Assembly (NCBI GenBank): GCA_903861195.1
Contig: CAIOTJ010000187.1
Span: 1-54,740, forward strand
From: an uncultured Planctomycetaceae bacterium
Lineage (GTDB): Bacteria; Planctomycetota; Planctomycetia; Planctomycetales; Planctomycetaceae
Direction: 5' to 3'
DNA: 54,740 nt
The position numbers and the translations under genes were made by a program. Shown here one piece after another: positions 17,533-25,568 of this stretch. How positions within the stretch are numbered: the first letter of the stretch is position 1; every line of letters starts with the position of its first letter. Below the pieces are notes generated by a model. The model made no database searches. It saw only the letters and a program-made list of their open reading frames with translations, and was not told the DNA's origin.

Positions 17533-20019
17533 ATGATGAAATCGAAGCGTCTTGCGGCGGCTTTGCAGGCACTTTTGTGCCTGCTGGCGCTCTGTCTCTG
17601 CCCGATGTCGGCGATCGCTGGCGAGGCCGATCTGGCGATTCCCGACCTGAAGGAGGCGAAGTTCTTCGGCGGGACGATCAGCGGGCACGATCTGCTGTTT
17701 TGGGGCTCCTTCGTGATCGCCGGGACGCTGGGGATCAGCCTCTATCTGCGTAGTCAGATCAAAGCGCTGCCGGCTCACGAGTCGATGTTGAAGGTGGCCG
17801 ACATCATCTACACGACGTGCAAGACCTATCTGCTGAAGCAGGCGCAGTTTCTGTCGATGCTGTTCTTGTTGATCGCGGCGGCGATGGCCTATTACTTCCT
17901 GGTCCTCAAGGGAGAACCAGCCACCACCCTGGGGCTGGTGCTGCTGTTCTCGATTGTGGGGATCATCGGGTCGTTCTGGGTGGCGTGGTACGGCATTCGA
18001 GTGAACACCTACGCCAACGCCCGAACGGCGTTCGCCTCGCTGCGGGGTGAGCCGTGGGACGTGGTGAACATCCCCCTGCGGGCCGGCATGTCGATTGGTC
18101 TGTTCCTGATCTCGCTGGAACTGATCATGATGGTGGCGATACTGCTGTTCGTTCCCCGTGACATCGTGGGATACTGCTTCCTCGGGTTTGCGATCGGTGA
18201 GTCGCTGGGGGCCTCGGCGTTACGGATTGCCGGCGGTATCTTCACGAAGATCGCCGACATCGGCTCGGACCTGATGAAGATCGCCTTCAATGTGAAGGAA
18301 GACGATCCGCGCAACCCGGGTGTGATCGCCGACTGTACCGGCGACAACGCCGGTGACTCGGTCGGCCCGACGGCCGACGGGTTTGAAACGTATGGCGTCA
18401 CCGGGGTGGCGCTGATCGCCTTCATCACGCTGGCGGTTCCCAGCCCCGAGATTCAAGCCAAGCTGATCGTCTGGATTTTCTTCATGCGGTTCCTGATGGA
18501 CTTCATGTCGGGGGCCTCGTACTTCATCAACCAGTCGATCTCCGAGAAGAAGTACAAGGGTCTGAAGGAATTCGACTTCGAAGAGCCGCTGACCCGCCTG
18601 ATCTGGATCGCGTCGCTGTCGTGCATCGCGATGTCGTACATCATGAGCTACCTGCTGATCGGCGATATCAGCGTCATGAAGATGACGGAGGGAGTCGAGA
18701 CCGCCACCGCCCTGCCCAACCTCTGGTGGCAACTGGCGACGATCATCAGCTGCGGCACTCTGGCCGCGGTGCTGATTCCCGAATTCACCAAGGTCTTCAC
18801 CAGCTCGCACTCGCTGCATGTGAAGGAAATCGTGACCGCCTCCCGGGAAGGGGGCGCCTCGCTGACCATCCTCTCGGGGCTGGTGGCGGGCAACTTCAGT
18901 GCGTTCTGGAAGGGGATGCTGATCGCCGGGCTGATGTTTGGAGCCTTCGTGGTCAGCGGCTTGGGTCTTGACGAGGTGATGGGGAAACACGCCTCGATCT
19001 TCGCCTTCGGCCTGGTGGCCTTCGGATTCCTCTGCATGGGCCCGGTCAACATCGCCGTCGACAGCTACGGTCCGGTGACCGATAACGCCCAGTCGGTCTT
19101 CGAGCTGGCCCAGACCGAGCACATTCCCAACATCTCGGCCGAGATCCAGAGGGACTTCGGGTTCAAGCCCGACTTCGAGTTGGGCAAGCACTATCTGGAA
19201 GCGAATGACTCGGCCGGCAATACCTTCAAGGCGACCGCCAAGCCCGTGCTGATCGGCACGGCCGTGGTGGGGGCCACCACGATGATCTTCTCGATCATCC
19301 TGTCGCTGGAGAACGAAGGGTTGCTCGCTCTGAGCCTGACCGACGCCCCGGTGCTGTTGGGCTTCATCTGCGGCGGTGCGGTGATCTTCTGGTTCTGCGG
19401 TGCCTCGATGCAGGCGGTGACCACCGGGGCCTACCGGGCGGTCGAGTACATCAAAAAGAACATGAACCTCGACAAGACCGAGGCCGACATCGAAGACTCG
19501 AAGACGGTCGTCCGGATCTGTACCGAGTACGCCCAGAGCGGGATGTGGAACATCTTCATCGCCCTGATGGCCATCACCCTCGCGTTCGCCCTGTTCGACC
19601 CGAACTTCTTCGTCGCCTACCTGGTGTCGATCGCGGTGTTCGGCCTGTTCCAGGCGATCTACATGGCGAACGCCGGTGGGGCCTGGGACAACGCCAAGAA
19701 GCTGGTCGAAGTCGACCTGAAGGAAAAGAACACCCCCCTGCATGCTGCCACTGTGGTGGGTGACACGGTGGGCGATCCGTTCAAGGACACCACCTCGGTC
19801 GCCCTGAACCCGATCATCAAGTTCTCGACGCTGTTCGGACTGCTGGCGGTGGAAATCGCCGTCAAGATCCGGCACCCGCTCGACGCCCAGGGGAACCACC
19901 TGACCGGCGCCGACAAGCCGTTTGACTACACCGGCATTGTCGGTGTGGTCATGCTGCTGGTCGCCCTGTACTTCGTGTGGCGTTCGTTCTACGCCATGCG
20001 GATTCCGGAGCGCAACTAG
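17533..20019 (+). CDS. hppA: Membrane-bound ion-translocating pyrophosphatase (HppA), K+-independent type by motif
   Basis: About 828 residues with roughly 16 membrane helices and an N-terminal signal-like helix (KRLAAALQALLCLLALC). It hydrolyses PPi and pumps H+ and/or Na+ across the membrane. Substrate-binding acidic motifs are present: EDDPRNPGVIADCTGDNAGD (about residue 256 on), DSYGPVTDNAQ, and VVGDTVGDPFKDT near the C-terminus. The diagnostic GNT-F-K-A-T-A-K segment has Lys at residue 566, the position that is Ala in K+-dependent and Lys in K+-independent enzymes. I start at ATG 17533 (ATG 17536 is next to it) because upstream in-frame sequence has no membrane or conserved character. 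A hairpin follows at 20049-20082. Confidence 0.93.
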   Translation: MMKSKRLAAALQALLCLLALCLCPMSAIAGEADLAIPDLKEAKFFGGTISGHDLLFWGSFVIAGTLGISLYLRSQIKALPAHESMLKVADIIYTTCKTYLLKQAQFLSMLFLLIAAAMAYYFLVLKGEPATTLGLVLLFSIVGIIGSFWVAWYGIRVNTYANARTAFASLRGEPWDVVNIPLRAGMSIGLFLISLELIMMVAILLFVPRDIVGYCFLGFAIGESLGASALRIAGGIFTKIADIGSDLMKIAFNVKEDDPRNPGVIADCTGDNAGDSVGPTADGFETYGVTGVALIAFITLAVPSPEIQAKLIVWIFFMRFLMDFMSGASYFINQSISEKKYKGLKEFDFEEPLTRLIWIASLSCIAMSYIMSYLLIGDISVMKMTEGVETATALPNLWWQLATIISCGTLAAVLIPEFTKVFTSSHSLHVKEIVTASREGGASLTILSGLVAGNFSAFWKGMLIAGLMFGAFVVSGLGLDEVMGKHASIFAFGLVAFGFLCMGPVNIAVDSYGPVTDNAQSVFELAQTEHIPNISAEIQRDFGFKPDFELGKHYLEANDSAGNTFKATAKPVLIGTAVVGATTMIFSIILSLENEGLLALSLTDAPVLLGFICGGAVIFWFCGASMQAVTTGAYRAVEYIKKNMNLDKTEADIEDSKTVVRICTEYAQSGMWNIFIALMAITLAFALFDPNFFVAYLVSIAVFGLFQAIYMANAGGAWDNAKKLVEVDLKEKNTPLHAATVVGDTVGDPFKDTTSVALNPIIKFSTLFGLLAVEIAVKIRHPLDAQGNHLTGADKPFDYTGIVGVVMLLVALYFVWRSFYAMRIPERN

Positions 20020-20048
20020 ACTTTCGCGGCGTTCTTTTGAAGAATTGA

Positions 20049-20082
20049 GCAACCCCGGCCACGCAGCGTGGTGCGGGGTTGC
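20049..20082 (+). terminator. Hairpin terminator after hppA
   Basis: The stem GCAACCCCG (20049-20057) pairs with CGGGGTTGC (20074-20082), with an inner CCACGC/GCGTGG helix. The tail TTGCTTGCTTG is only partly T-rich. A GTG at 20068 that opens the rsfS frame lies inside this hairpin and is therefore an unlikely start. Confidence 0.6.
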
Positions 20083-20175
20083 TTGCTTGACGGCGGGGAG
20101 ACAACGAGTGGGCCTTCCGCCTCGCGGGGCTGTCCCGCGGTTGTCCCGCCGGACTGTTTTGAGTTGCCCCATGCT

Positions 20176-20622
20176 GTGGCCGCCTCTTCGGGTGGTCAGC
20201 GGCCGGGCCCATTTGCCGAGGGATTTCCCATCGCCGCCTCCCAGACTGAATCCACTTCTCCCGCACGCTCGTACGATGGGCTGCCCCTGGCCCGGCTCGC
20301 CGCCCAGACGGCCGACGCCATGCGCGGCAAAGACACGGTGCTGCTCGACATGCGCCAGAGCACGCCGATCGTCGATTACTTCGTGATCACGACCGCGAGC
20401 TCCCCCCGGCAGATGAAATCAATCGCCACCGAGGTCAAGACCCGGCTGCGGTCGGGCGGTAGCAGCCGGGCGGCTTTGGAGGGGGAAGAAAGCTCCCAGT
20501 GGCTGCTGCTCGACTACGGTGACATCGTGCTGCATGTCTTCAGCCCGGAAGGCCGGGCTCTGTATGACCTCGAAAACCTCTGGGCCGACGCTGCGCGTCT
20601 CGACTGGCAAGCGACCACCTGA
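20176..20622 (+). CDS. rsfS: Ribosomal silencing factor RsfS (start uncertain)
   Basis: The RsfS/Iojap core begins near GLPLARLAAQTADAMRGKDTV and runs through the family landmarks DYFVITTASSPRQMKSIA and WLLLDYGDIVLHVFSPEGRALYDLENLW. RsfS binds ribosomal protein uL14 and blocks subunit joining in slow growth. The C-terminal end is firm: its TGA overlaps the argS ATG (TGATG). The 5' end is not. The frame is open back to a GTG at 20068, but that lies inside a hairpin. GTG 20176 would give 148 residues, close to the family size, but has no good Shine-Dalgarno; a TTG at 20164 or a rarer start codon is possible. Confidence 0.87.
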   Translation: MAASSGGQRPGPFAEGFPIAASQTESTSPARSYDGLPLARLAAQTADAMRGKDTVLLDMRQSTPIVDYFVITTASSPRQMKSIATEVKTRLRSGGSSRAALEGEESSQWLLLDYGDIVLHVFSPEGRALYDLENLWADAARLDWQATT

Positions 20623-22595
20623 TGAACATTCTCCACGAGCTGCGCACCCGGTTTGAACGGGTGCTGGCGGACTATTCCCCCGAACCCGCGGCTCTGGCCC
20701 AGCAGATCCGTGCGGCACAGGACGCCCGGTTTGGCGATTACCAGGCCAACTTCGCGATGGCCCTGGCCAAATCTCGCGGCGTCAATCCGCAGGAGCTGGC
20801 CCGCGAGATTGCGGCGAAAGTCGATCTGTCGGACCTGTGCGAGCCCCCCGAAGTGGCTGGGCCGGGGTTCATCAACCTGCGGCTGCTGTCCCGGTGGATC
20901 ACGACTGAGTCGAATCACCAGGCACGAGACCCGCGGTGCGGGGTCGATGCTGTGGCGCGGCCGCTGAAGGTGATTGTCGATTATTCGTCACCCAACGTCG
21001 CCAAGCCGATGCATGTGGGACATCTGCGCAGCAGCGTGATTGGCGACGCCCTCTACCGAATTCTGCGGTACCTCGGGCACGACGTGGTCAGCGACAACCA
21101 CATCGGCGACTGGGGAACGCAGTTCGGGATGATCATCTACGGGTACAAGCACTTCCTGGACCAGACCGCCTACGACGCGAACCCGGTGGGGGAGCTCGCC
21201 CGGCTGTACCGGCTGGTCAACCAGCTCGAGAGCTATCACGAGGCTGTCGCCGCACTGGCCGGTCTGAAAGACCGCCTCGGCGTTGCCGAGCGGGCCCACG
21301 CCGCCGCCAAGGCCGAACCAAACCCGGCCGACAAGAAGGCCCAGGAACAGCGCAAAAAGCAGCTCAAGCAACTGGCGACCGAAGAGACCACCCTGCGTGA
21401 CGAGGTCGCCTCGGCCGAGAAGAAAGTCGCCGCGGTTGAAGGGAACCCCGCGCTGTTTGAATTGGCCCGGCGCCATCCGAAGATTGCCGAGGAGGCCCGG
21501 CTCGAAACCGCCCGGCTGCATTCGGGAGATGCCGAGAATACCCGCCTGTGGAATCGGTTCATGCCCGAGTGCCTGGCCGCGCTCAACCGCATGTACGACC
21601 GGCTGGGGATCCGCTTCGACATGGCCCTGGGGGAAAGCCACTACCAGCCCGCCCTCGCTGCGGTGGTGGACGACCTCAAGCAGAAGGGCTTGGCGGTCGA
21701 CAGTGATGGGGCGGTCTGCGTGTTCATTCCCGGGGTCGATGCGCCGTTCATCGTCCGCAAGCGGGATGGGGCCTTCACCTACGCCACCACCGATCTGGCG
21801 ACCATCCGTGACCGGGTCGACCGGCTGGGGACCAATCTCGTGTTGTACGTGGTCGACGCCCGCCAGGGAGATCACTTCAAGCTGCTGTTCGAGACCGCGC
21901 AGCGGTGGGGTTATGTCAAGGTTGATCTGCGGCACGTGAGCTTCGGCACCATCCTGGGGGACGACCGCCGTCCGTACAAGACCCGTTCGGGGGATGTGGT
22001 CGGTCTGGAATCGCTGATCGATGAAGCGGTCGCGCGGGCCCGGCGGATTGTCGATGAAAACGACGAACGCAAGACTGCAGGGGGCGATCTCGACGACGCC
22101 TCCCGGCAGAAGATTGCCGAGGCGGTGGGGATTGGGGCGATCAAGTATGCCGACCTCTCGCAGAACCGCGAGACCGACTACATCTTCAACTGGGACAAGA
22201 TGCTGGCCCTGACGGGGGACACGGCGACCTACATGCAGTATGCCTACGCCCGGGTCTGTGGCATCGTGCGCAAGGGTGAGATCGACCGCGAATCGCTGCG
22301 GGGAGGAACGGCCCAGATCCAGCTCGAGCATCCGGCCGAGCGGGCCCTCGCGTTGCAGTTGCTGCGATTCCACGAGGCGCTCGACGGCGTGGCGATCGAT
22401 TTTCGGCCAAATGTGCTGACCAACTGGCTGTTCGAGACCGCCAACCGGTTCAGCACCTTCTTCGAGAACTGCCCCGTGTTGAAGGCCGAGACCGAGTCGC
22501 TGAAGCAGAGTCGGCTGCTGCTGGCCGATCTGACCGCCCGCTGCCTCGAACGGGGGTTGTCGCTGTTGGGCATTGAGACGATTGAGCGCATGTAG
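20622..22595 (+). CDS. argS: Arginyl-tRNA synthetase
   Basis: A 657-residue class I aminoacyl-tRNA synthetase that charges tRNA-Arg. It has the N-terminal Add1 domain (residues 1-100), then SSPNVAKPMHVGHLRSSVIG with the HIGH-type HVGH at residues 131-134, HIGDWGTQFGMIIYGY, FIVRKRDGAFTYATTDLATI, and the C-terminal DALR helical domain (YMQYAYARV on). Residues about 213-272 form a charged, Lys/Glu/Ala-rich coiled-coil-like insertion absent from most ArgS proteins, which explains the extra length (typically about 560-590). A Lys-containing KMSKS equivalent is not obvious, as in many ArgS. The ATG overlaps the rsfS stop by one base. Confidence 0.96.
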   Translation: MNILHELRTRFERVLADYSPEPAALAQQIRAAQDARFGDYQANFAMALAKSRGVNPQELAREIAAKVDLSDLCEPPEVAGPGFINLRLLSRWITTESNHQARDPRCGVDAVARPLKVIVDYSSPNVAKPMHVGHLRSSVIGDALYRILRYLGHDVVSDNHIGDWGTQFGMIIYGYKHFLDQTAYDANPVGELARLYRLVNQLESYHEAVAALAGLKDRLGVAERAHAAAKAEPNPADKKAQEQRKKQLKQLATEETTLRDEVASAEKKVAAVEGNPALFELARRHPKIAEEARLETARLHSGDAENTRLWNRFMPECLAALNRMYDRLGIRFDMALGESHYQPALAAVVDDLKQKGLAVDSDGAVCVFIPGVDAPFIVRKRDGAFTYATTDLATIRDRVDRLGTNLVLYVVDARQGDHFKLLFETAQRWGYVKVDLRHVSFGTILGDDRRPYKTRSGDVVGLESLIDEAVARARRIVDENDERKTAGGDLDDASRQKIAEAVGIGAIKYADLSQNRETDYIFNWDKMLALTGDTATYMQYAYARVCGIVRKGEIDRESLRGGTAQIQLEHPAERALALQLLRFHEALDGVAIDFRPNVLTNWLFETANRFSTFFENCPVLKAETESLKQSRLLLADLTARCLERGLSLLGIETIERM

Positions 22596-22661
22596 CCCGC
22601 CACCGCCGGCATGGTTCCCCAACCGCAGGGTTGGGATGAGCCGAGTGGTTGCCCGGAGCGT

Positions 22662-23468
22662 TCAGGGTGTCCAGAGTCGGGGGGCTTCGGCGGGAGCCGG
22701 CTGAGACACGCGGGGGAGGCGGCGGGCCTTCATGCGGACATAAGGGGGGATGTACATCCCCCGGTGTCCGATCTCGCCAGGGCGGGCCTTGGGCTTCGCC
22801 CGGCACGGCTCGCGCAGGTCCTCCAGGCACAACCCGGCCCGGGCCAGTCCCCCCACGAGATCTTCCCACTTGTGCAGGAACTCGACGGCGTTCTGTTCCC
22901 GATACGAGCGGTCTCCCACAGGGGGGAGCGCGCCGGCGAGGTAATACGGAACGCCGATCACGTACCGGTCCTGGGCATCCCGCTCGACGATCTGCAGGCT
23001 GGTGGGTTGCTTGTGCTGGCTGATGTAGAGCCCGCCATCGCGCAAGACGCGGGCCACTTCGGAATAGACGGCGTTGATGTCGGGGACGTAGCAGGTGCTG
23101 ACCGGCTGGTGCACAAGATCGAACGACTGGTTGGGGAACATGTCGAGCTGGTCCATCGACCCCTCGACGCATCGCACCGTGAGATTGCGGCGGGCCGCCT
23201 CGCGGGCATCGAGGTCGAGCATCTCGGGGCAGAGGTCGAAGACCGTCACCCGGGCCCCGGCACTGGCGTAGAGAATCGATTGCCAACCCCCCCCCGCCGC
23301 GAGGCAGAGCACCTCGAGTCCCGCGACCGAAGCGGGCAGCCAGTTGCGGCCATCGAGTGTCTTGAGCGGCTCACGACACTCTTCATCGGTCGCCACTTTC
23401 GAAAAGGGACTGCCCGCATTCACCATGCGGCCATAGGCGTTCCGATTGCGTTCAAGATGAGAAGACAT
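22662..23468 (-). CDS. Class I SAM-dependent methyltransferase
   Basis: A 268-residue cytoplasmic protein with a Rossmann methyltransferase core. Motif I is VLCLAAGGGWQS (about residues 53-64), followed by VTVFDLCPEMLDLD (acidic end of beta2), VEGSMDQLDMFPNQSFDLV and the post-I segment VLRDGGLYISQHKQP. The N-terminal ERNRNAYGRMV and the C-terminal Arg/Pro-rich tail are probably family specific. The Asn/Ala/Trp-rich layout resembles small-molecule methyltransferases found in many planctomycetes; the substrate cannot be read from sequence. It stands alone, convergent with argS and 73 bases downstream of the next minus-strand gene. Confidence 0.87.
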   Translation of the reverse strand: MSSHLERNRNAYGRMVNAGSPFSKVATDEECREPLKTLDGRNWLPASVAGLEVLCLAAGGGWQSILYASAGARVTVFDLCPEMLDLDAREAARRNLTVRCVEGSMDQLDMFPNQSFDLVHQPVSTCYVPDINAVYSEVARVLRDGGLYISQHKQPTSLQIVERDAQDRYVIGVPYYLAGALPPVGDRSYREQNAVEFLHKWEDLVGGLARAGLCLEDLREPCRAKPKARPGEIGHRGMYIPPYVRMKARRLPRVSQPAPAEAPRLWTP

Positions 23469-23541
23469 CCGGCGATCACGCTCCAGGAAACCAAGGGCCC
23501 GGCCCCGAACGGGCGGGCACCCCCCTCCGACCAGCCCCAGT

Positions 23542-24693
23542 TCAGCGGGAGAGCAGACCGGCGGTGAAATTCAGCAGGTCCCCCCGGCTGCGGGCGAACT
23601 GACGCAGCTTGTCGAATTGGCCCGCCTTGGCGCACAACTCGGGAATCGAGAGGCCGAACTCCTCGGCGGTCTCCGGAAGGTACTTCAGCGCGAGGTCGAG
23701 CGCTTCGGCGGGCCGGTCGAGACGAATCAACAGATCGACCAGCGCGTAGGCTGCCAACTGGGTATCGGTCTCGGCGGGATCCCCGGTGATCTGGCTGTGG
23801 AACCAAGCCAGAGCCTCATCGCGGTTCTGGTTCAGCAGCGCCTGGAAATACCGGATGTGGGCCGGGTAGAAGTCTGTGAAGGGGGCATTCCCGCCGTACT
23901 GATACTGCGGCGACAGCCGGGCTCCGTACTGCGCTAACTGCAGGGCCAGATCGAGTTCCGGATCGTGCGGCTCGAGCATGCGGGCAAACCGCACCACCGA
24001 GTTCAGGTGCGAGACATCGATGTGGTAATTGCCCTCCTCGAACAGCATCTCGCGTCCGGCGATAAGTTCGCGAAGGGAAGCTCCCGGGGGCGTCATCGGC
24101 AGTCGCCGTTTGACGTCATGCTCGACATTGGCCCGCAGATCATCGTAGAGACGCTGGACCATCACCCGGGCACAAGCGGCCCGGTTGGCGGGGGGCATCT
24201 GGCCAAACTGCTGGTCGAGCGCGGTGATCGTGCTGCATGTGCCGTGCGATTTGAGGAACAATTCCAGCCCCTTGATGGGGGCCACCGCGTGGAACAGGGC
24301 GATTTCGACCACCGCCTCTTCGACTGGGGCGTCTTCGGGCAGGGCCTCGATCGCCCGGGCGACCGGTTCGGTCTCGTTGATCGCCCGGAAGTAATTCCAC
24401 GCCTGTGGAATCTGACCGTCGGCCAGCAACAGGCCCCCCACTTCGCGGGCCGCATCGATGTAGAACTTTTCGAAGTCATCCCGCAGGGCGGGGGGGACAT
24501 CTTTGAGCGAGGTGGGGCGAATGAGGGGCAGACCCAGTTCTTCCCGACGGCGCATCAGCAGGGCGTCGAACAGGCCGTGCCAGTCGTGATCGGCACGCAA
24601 CTGGGAGATCAGGCGATCAAGCACCTCGAGGGGCTTCCCGGAGGCGAGTTGCTCCAGGGTGTCGAAGGTGGCGGGATCGGCGGAGGGAGGCAT
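23542..24693 (-). CDS. Conserved-looking helical (TPR-like) cytoplasmic protein of unknown function
   Basis: A 383-residue protein without signal peptide or membrane segment. It is almost entirely helical, with repeated Ala/Leu-rich pairs that resemble TPR or HEAT-like solenoids, for example LIRLDRPAEALDLALKYLPE and LLADGQIPQAWNYFRAINE. The C-terminal DKLRQFARSRGDLLNFTAGL looks like a capping helix. GC3 and codon use match the neighbours, so it is a genuine gene. I do not recognise a named domain. It is upstream of the methyltransferase and 48 bases downstream of the PSP1-like gene, so these three minus-strand genes may form one transcript. Confidence 0.8.
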   Translation of the reverse strand: MPPSADPATFDTLEQLASGKPLEVLDRLISQLRADHDWHGLFDALLMRRREELGLPLIRPTSLKDVPPALRDDFEKFYIDAAREVGGLLLADGQIPQAWNYFRAINETEPVARAIEALPEDAPVEEAVVEIALFHAVAPIKGLELFLKSHGTCSTITALDQQFGQMPPANRAACARVMVQRLYDDLRANVEHDVKRRLPMTPPGASLRELIAGREMLFEEGNYHIDVSHLNSVVRFARMLEPHDPELDLALQLAQYGARLSPQYQYGGNAPFTDFYPAHIRYFQALLNQNRDEALAWFHSQITGDPAETDTQLAAYALVDLLIRLDRPAEALDLALKYLPETAEEFGLSIPELCAKAGQFDKLRQFARSRGDLLNFTAGLLSR

Positions 24694-24741
24694 GGGCAGG
24701 ACCTTGCAACAGGCGACGGAAACGACGCGGATGGAAAAGGA

Positions 24742-25293
24742 TTAATGACTGCAGCCGCACCCACCGCTGCCACAGCCTCCCCCGGAACGCTCCAGGGGGA
24801 CGAGGCCGTCTGCGGTGACCGGCTGGACTTCGATCGGCCCCTGTCCCGCAGCGGCGGCCAGCAACGCCAGCCGGGTGGTGTCGGGCCCCCGTCCTCCCAA
24901 CACGTAGATCACCAGCTTGTCGCGCTCGAGGGTCCACTCCAGATCGAGCAGTTCGAGCTGCAGGTTCCAGTCGACAAACAGCTGCTGCCAGCGGGGAAAC
25001 AGGTCCTGGGCCTCGCTTCGCAACTGGTCCTCGTGACGCAGATCTTCGGAAGTCGCGATCCGCCGGACCGTCGGTCCCGTCGACCCGGACTGGCCTTCCT
25101 CAGCAGGATCGGCCTCAGCAGGATCGGCCTCAGCAGGCCGCGGGGGCAGGTGCTGCAGAACCACCCCCAACTGTTCTCCCCGATGGGTGAGCAGAACCAC
25201 CCGCTCTCCCCGACCGGGAGACGCGTTCAACGGGCAGGGAAACCTTCCCACTTCGGGAATCACCCCATAACGCACCAGCAGTTCAGCAGCCAT
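24742..25293 (-). CDS. PSP1-like C-terminal domain protein with Cys-rich tail
   Basis: A 183-residue protein. The start MAAELLVRYGVIPEVGRFPC and GERVVLLTHRGEQLGVVL, then VRRIATSEDLRHEDQLRSEA and LELLDLEWTLERDKLVIYVL, resemble PSP1/YaaT-family proteins, which influence development, biofilm formation and signalling in firmicutes. A low-complexity linker (Pro-Ala-Glu-Ala-Asp units) is encoded by a 15-nt tandem repeat at 25098-25137. The C-terminus GGGCGSGGCGCSH is Cys/His-rich and could bind metal; similar tails occur on planctomycete homologues. YaaT binds Fe-S clusters through Cys residues in other bacteria, but the Cys pattern here differs. Probable cytoplasmic protein; role inferred only from family. 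Confidence 0.75.
   Translation of the reverse strand: MAAELLVRYGVIPEVGRFPCPLNASPGRGERVVLLTHRGEQLGVVLQHLPPRPAEADPAEADPAEEGQSGSTGPTVRRIATSEDLRHEDQLRSEAQDLFPRWQQLFVDWNLQLELLDLEWTLERDKLVIYVLGGRGPDTTRLALLAAAAGQGPIEVQPVTADGLVPLERSGGGCGSGGCGCSH
25098..25137. repeat. 15-nt tandem repeat inside the PSP1-like gene
   Basis: The unit CCTCAGCAGGATCGG occurs twice in full (25098-25112 and 25113-25127) and once as its first 10 bases (25128-25137). The minus-strand translation is a Pro-Ala-Glu-Ala-Asp linker, so copy number can change in multiples of five residues without breaking the frame. Confidence 0.9.
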
Positions 25294-25568
25294 CGCACAT
25301 TGTCAACAGGCGGGGACGACACAACTCGACAGCGGATTGTACAGCGGTCCCTGACGATCGGCGATAGCCCGCCCCAGTTGTTCTGGACCGGGGCGCCCGC
25401 AGAGTCGCAGAAACGCTCTTGGAGAAGGGCCAGAAAGCCATTACAAGACGTCGCGACCGGTCCCCCGAAGAGCGAAACGCTCTGCAAGGCCGGTCCCGCC
25501 GCCACGCGGCGACACACTTTCTGCCTCGGCCGCAGAGTGGCCGCTTCCCGCTTGTCTCCCCGCTTCTT

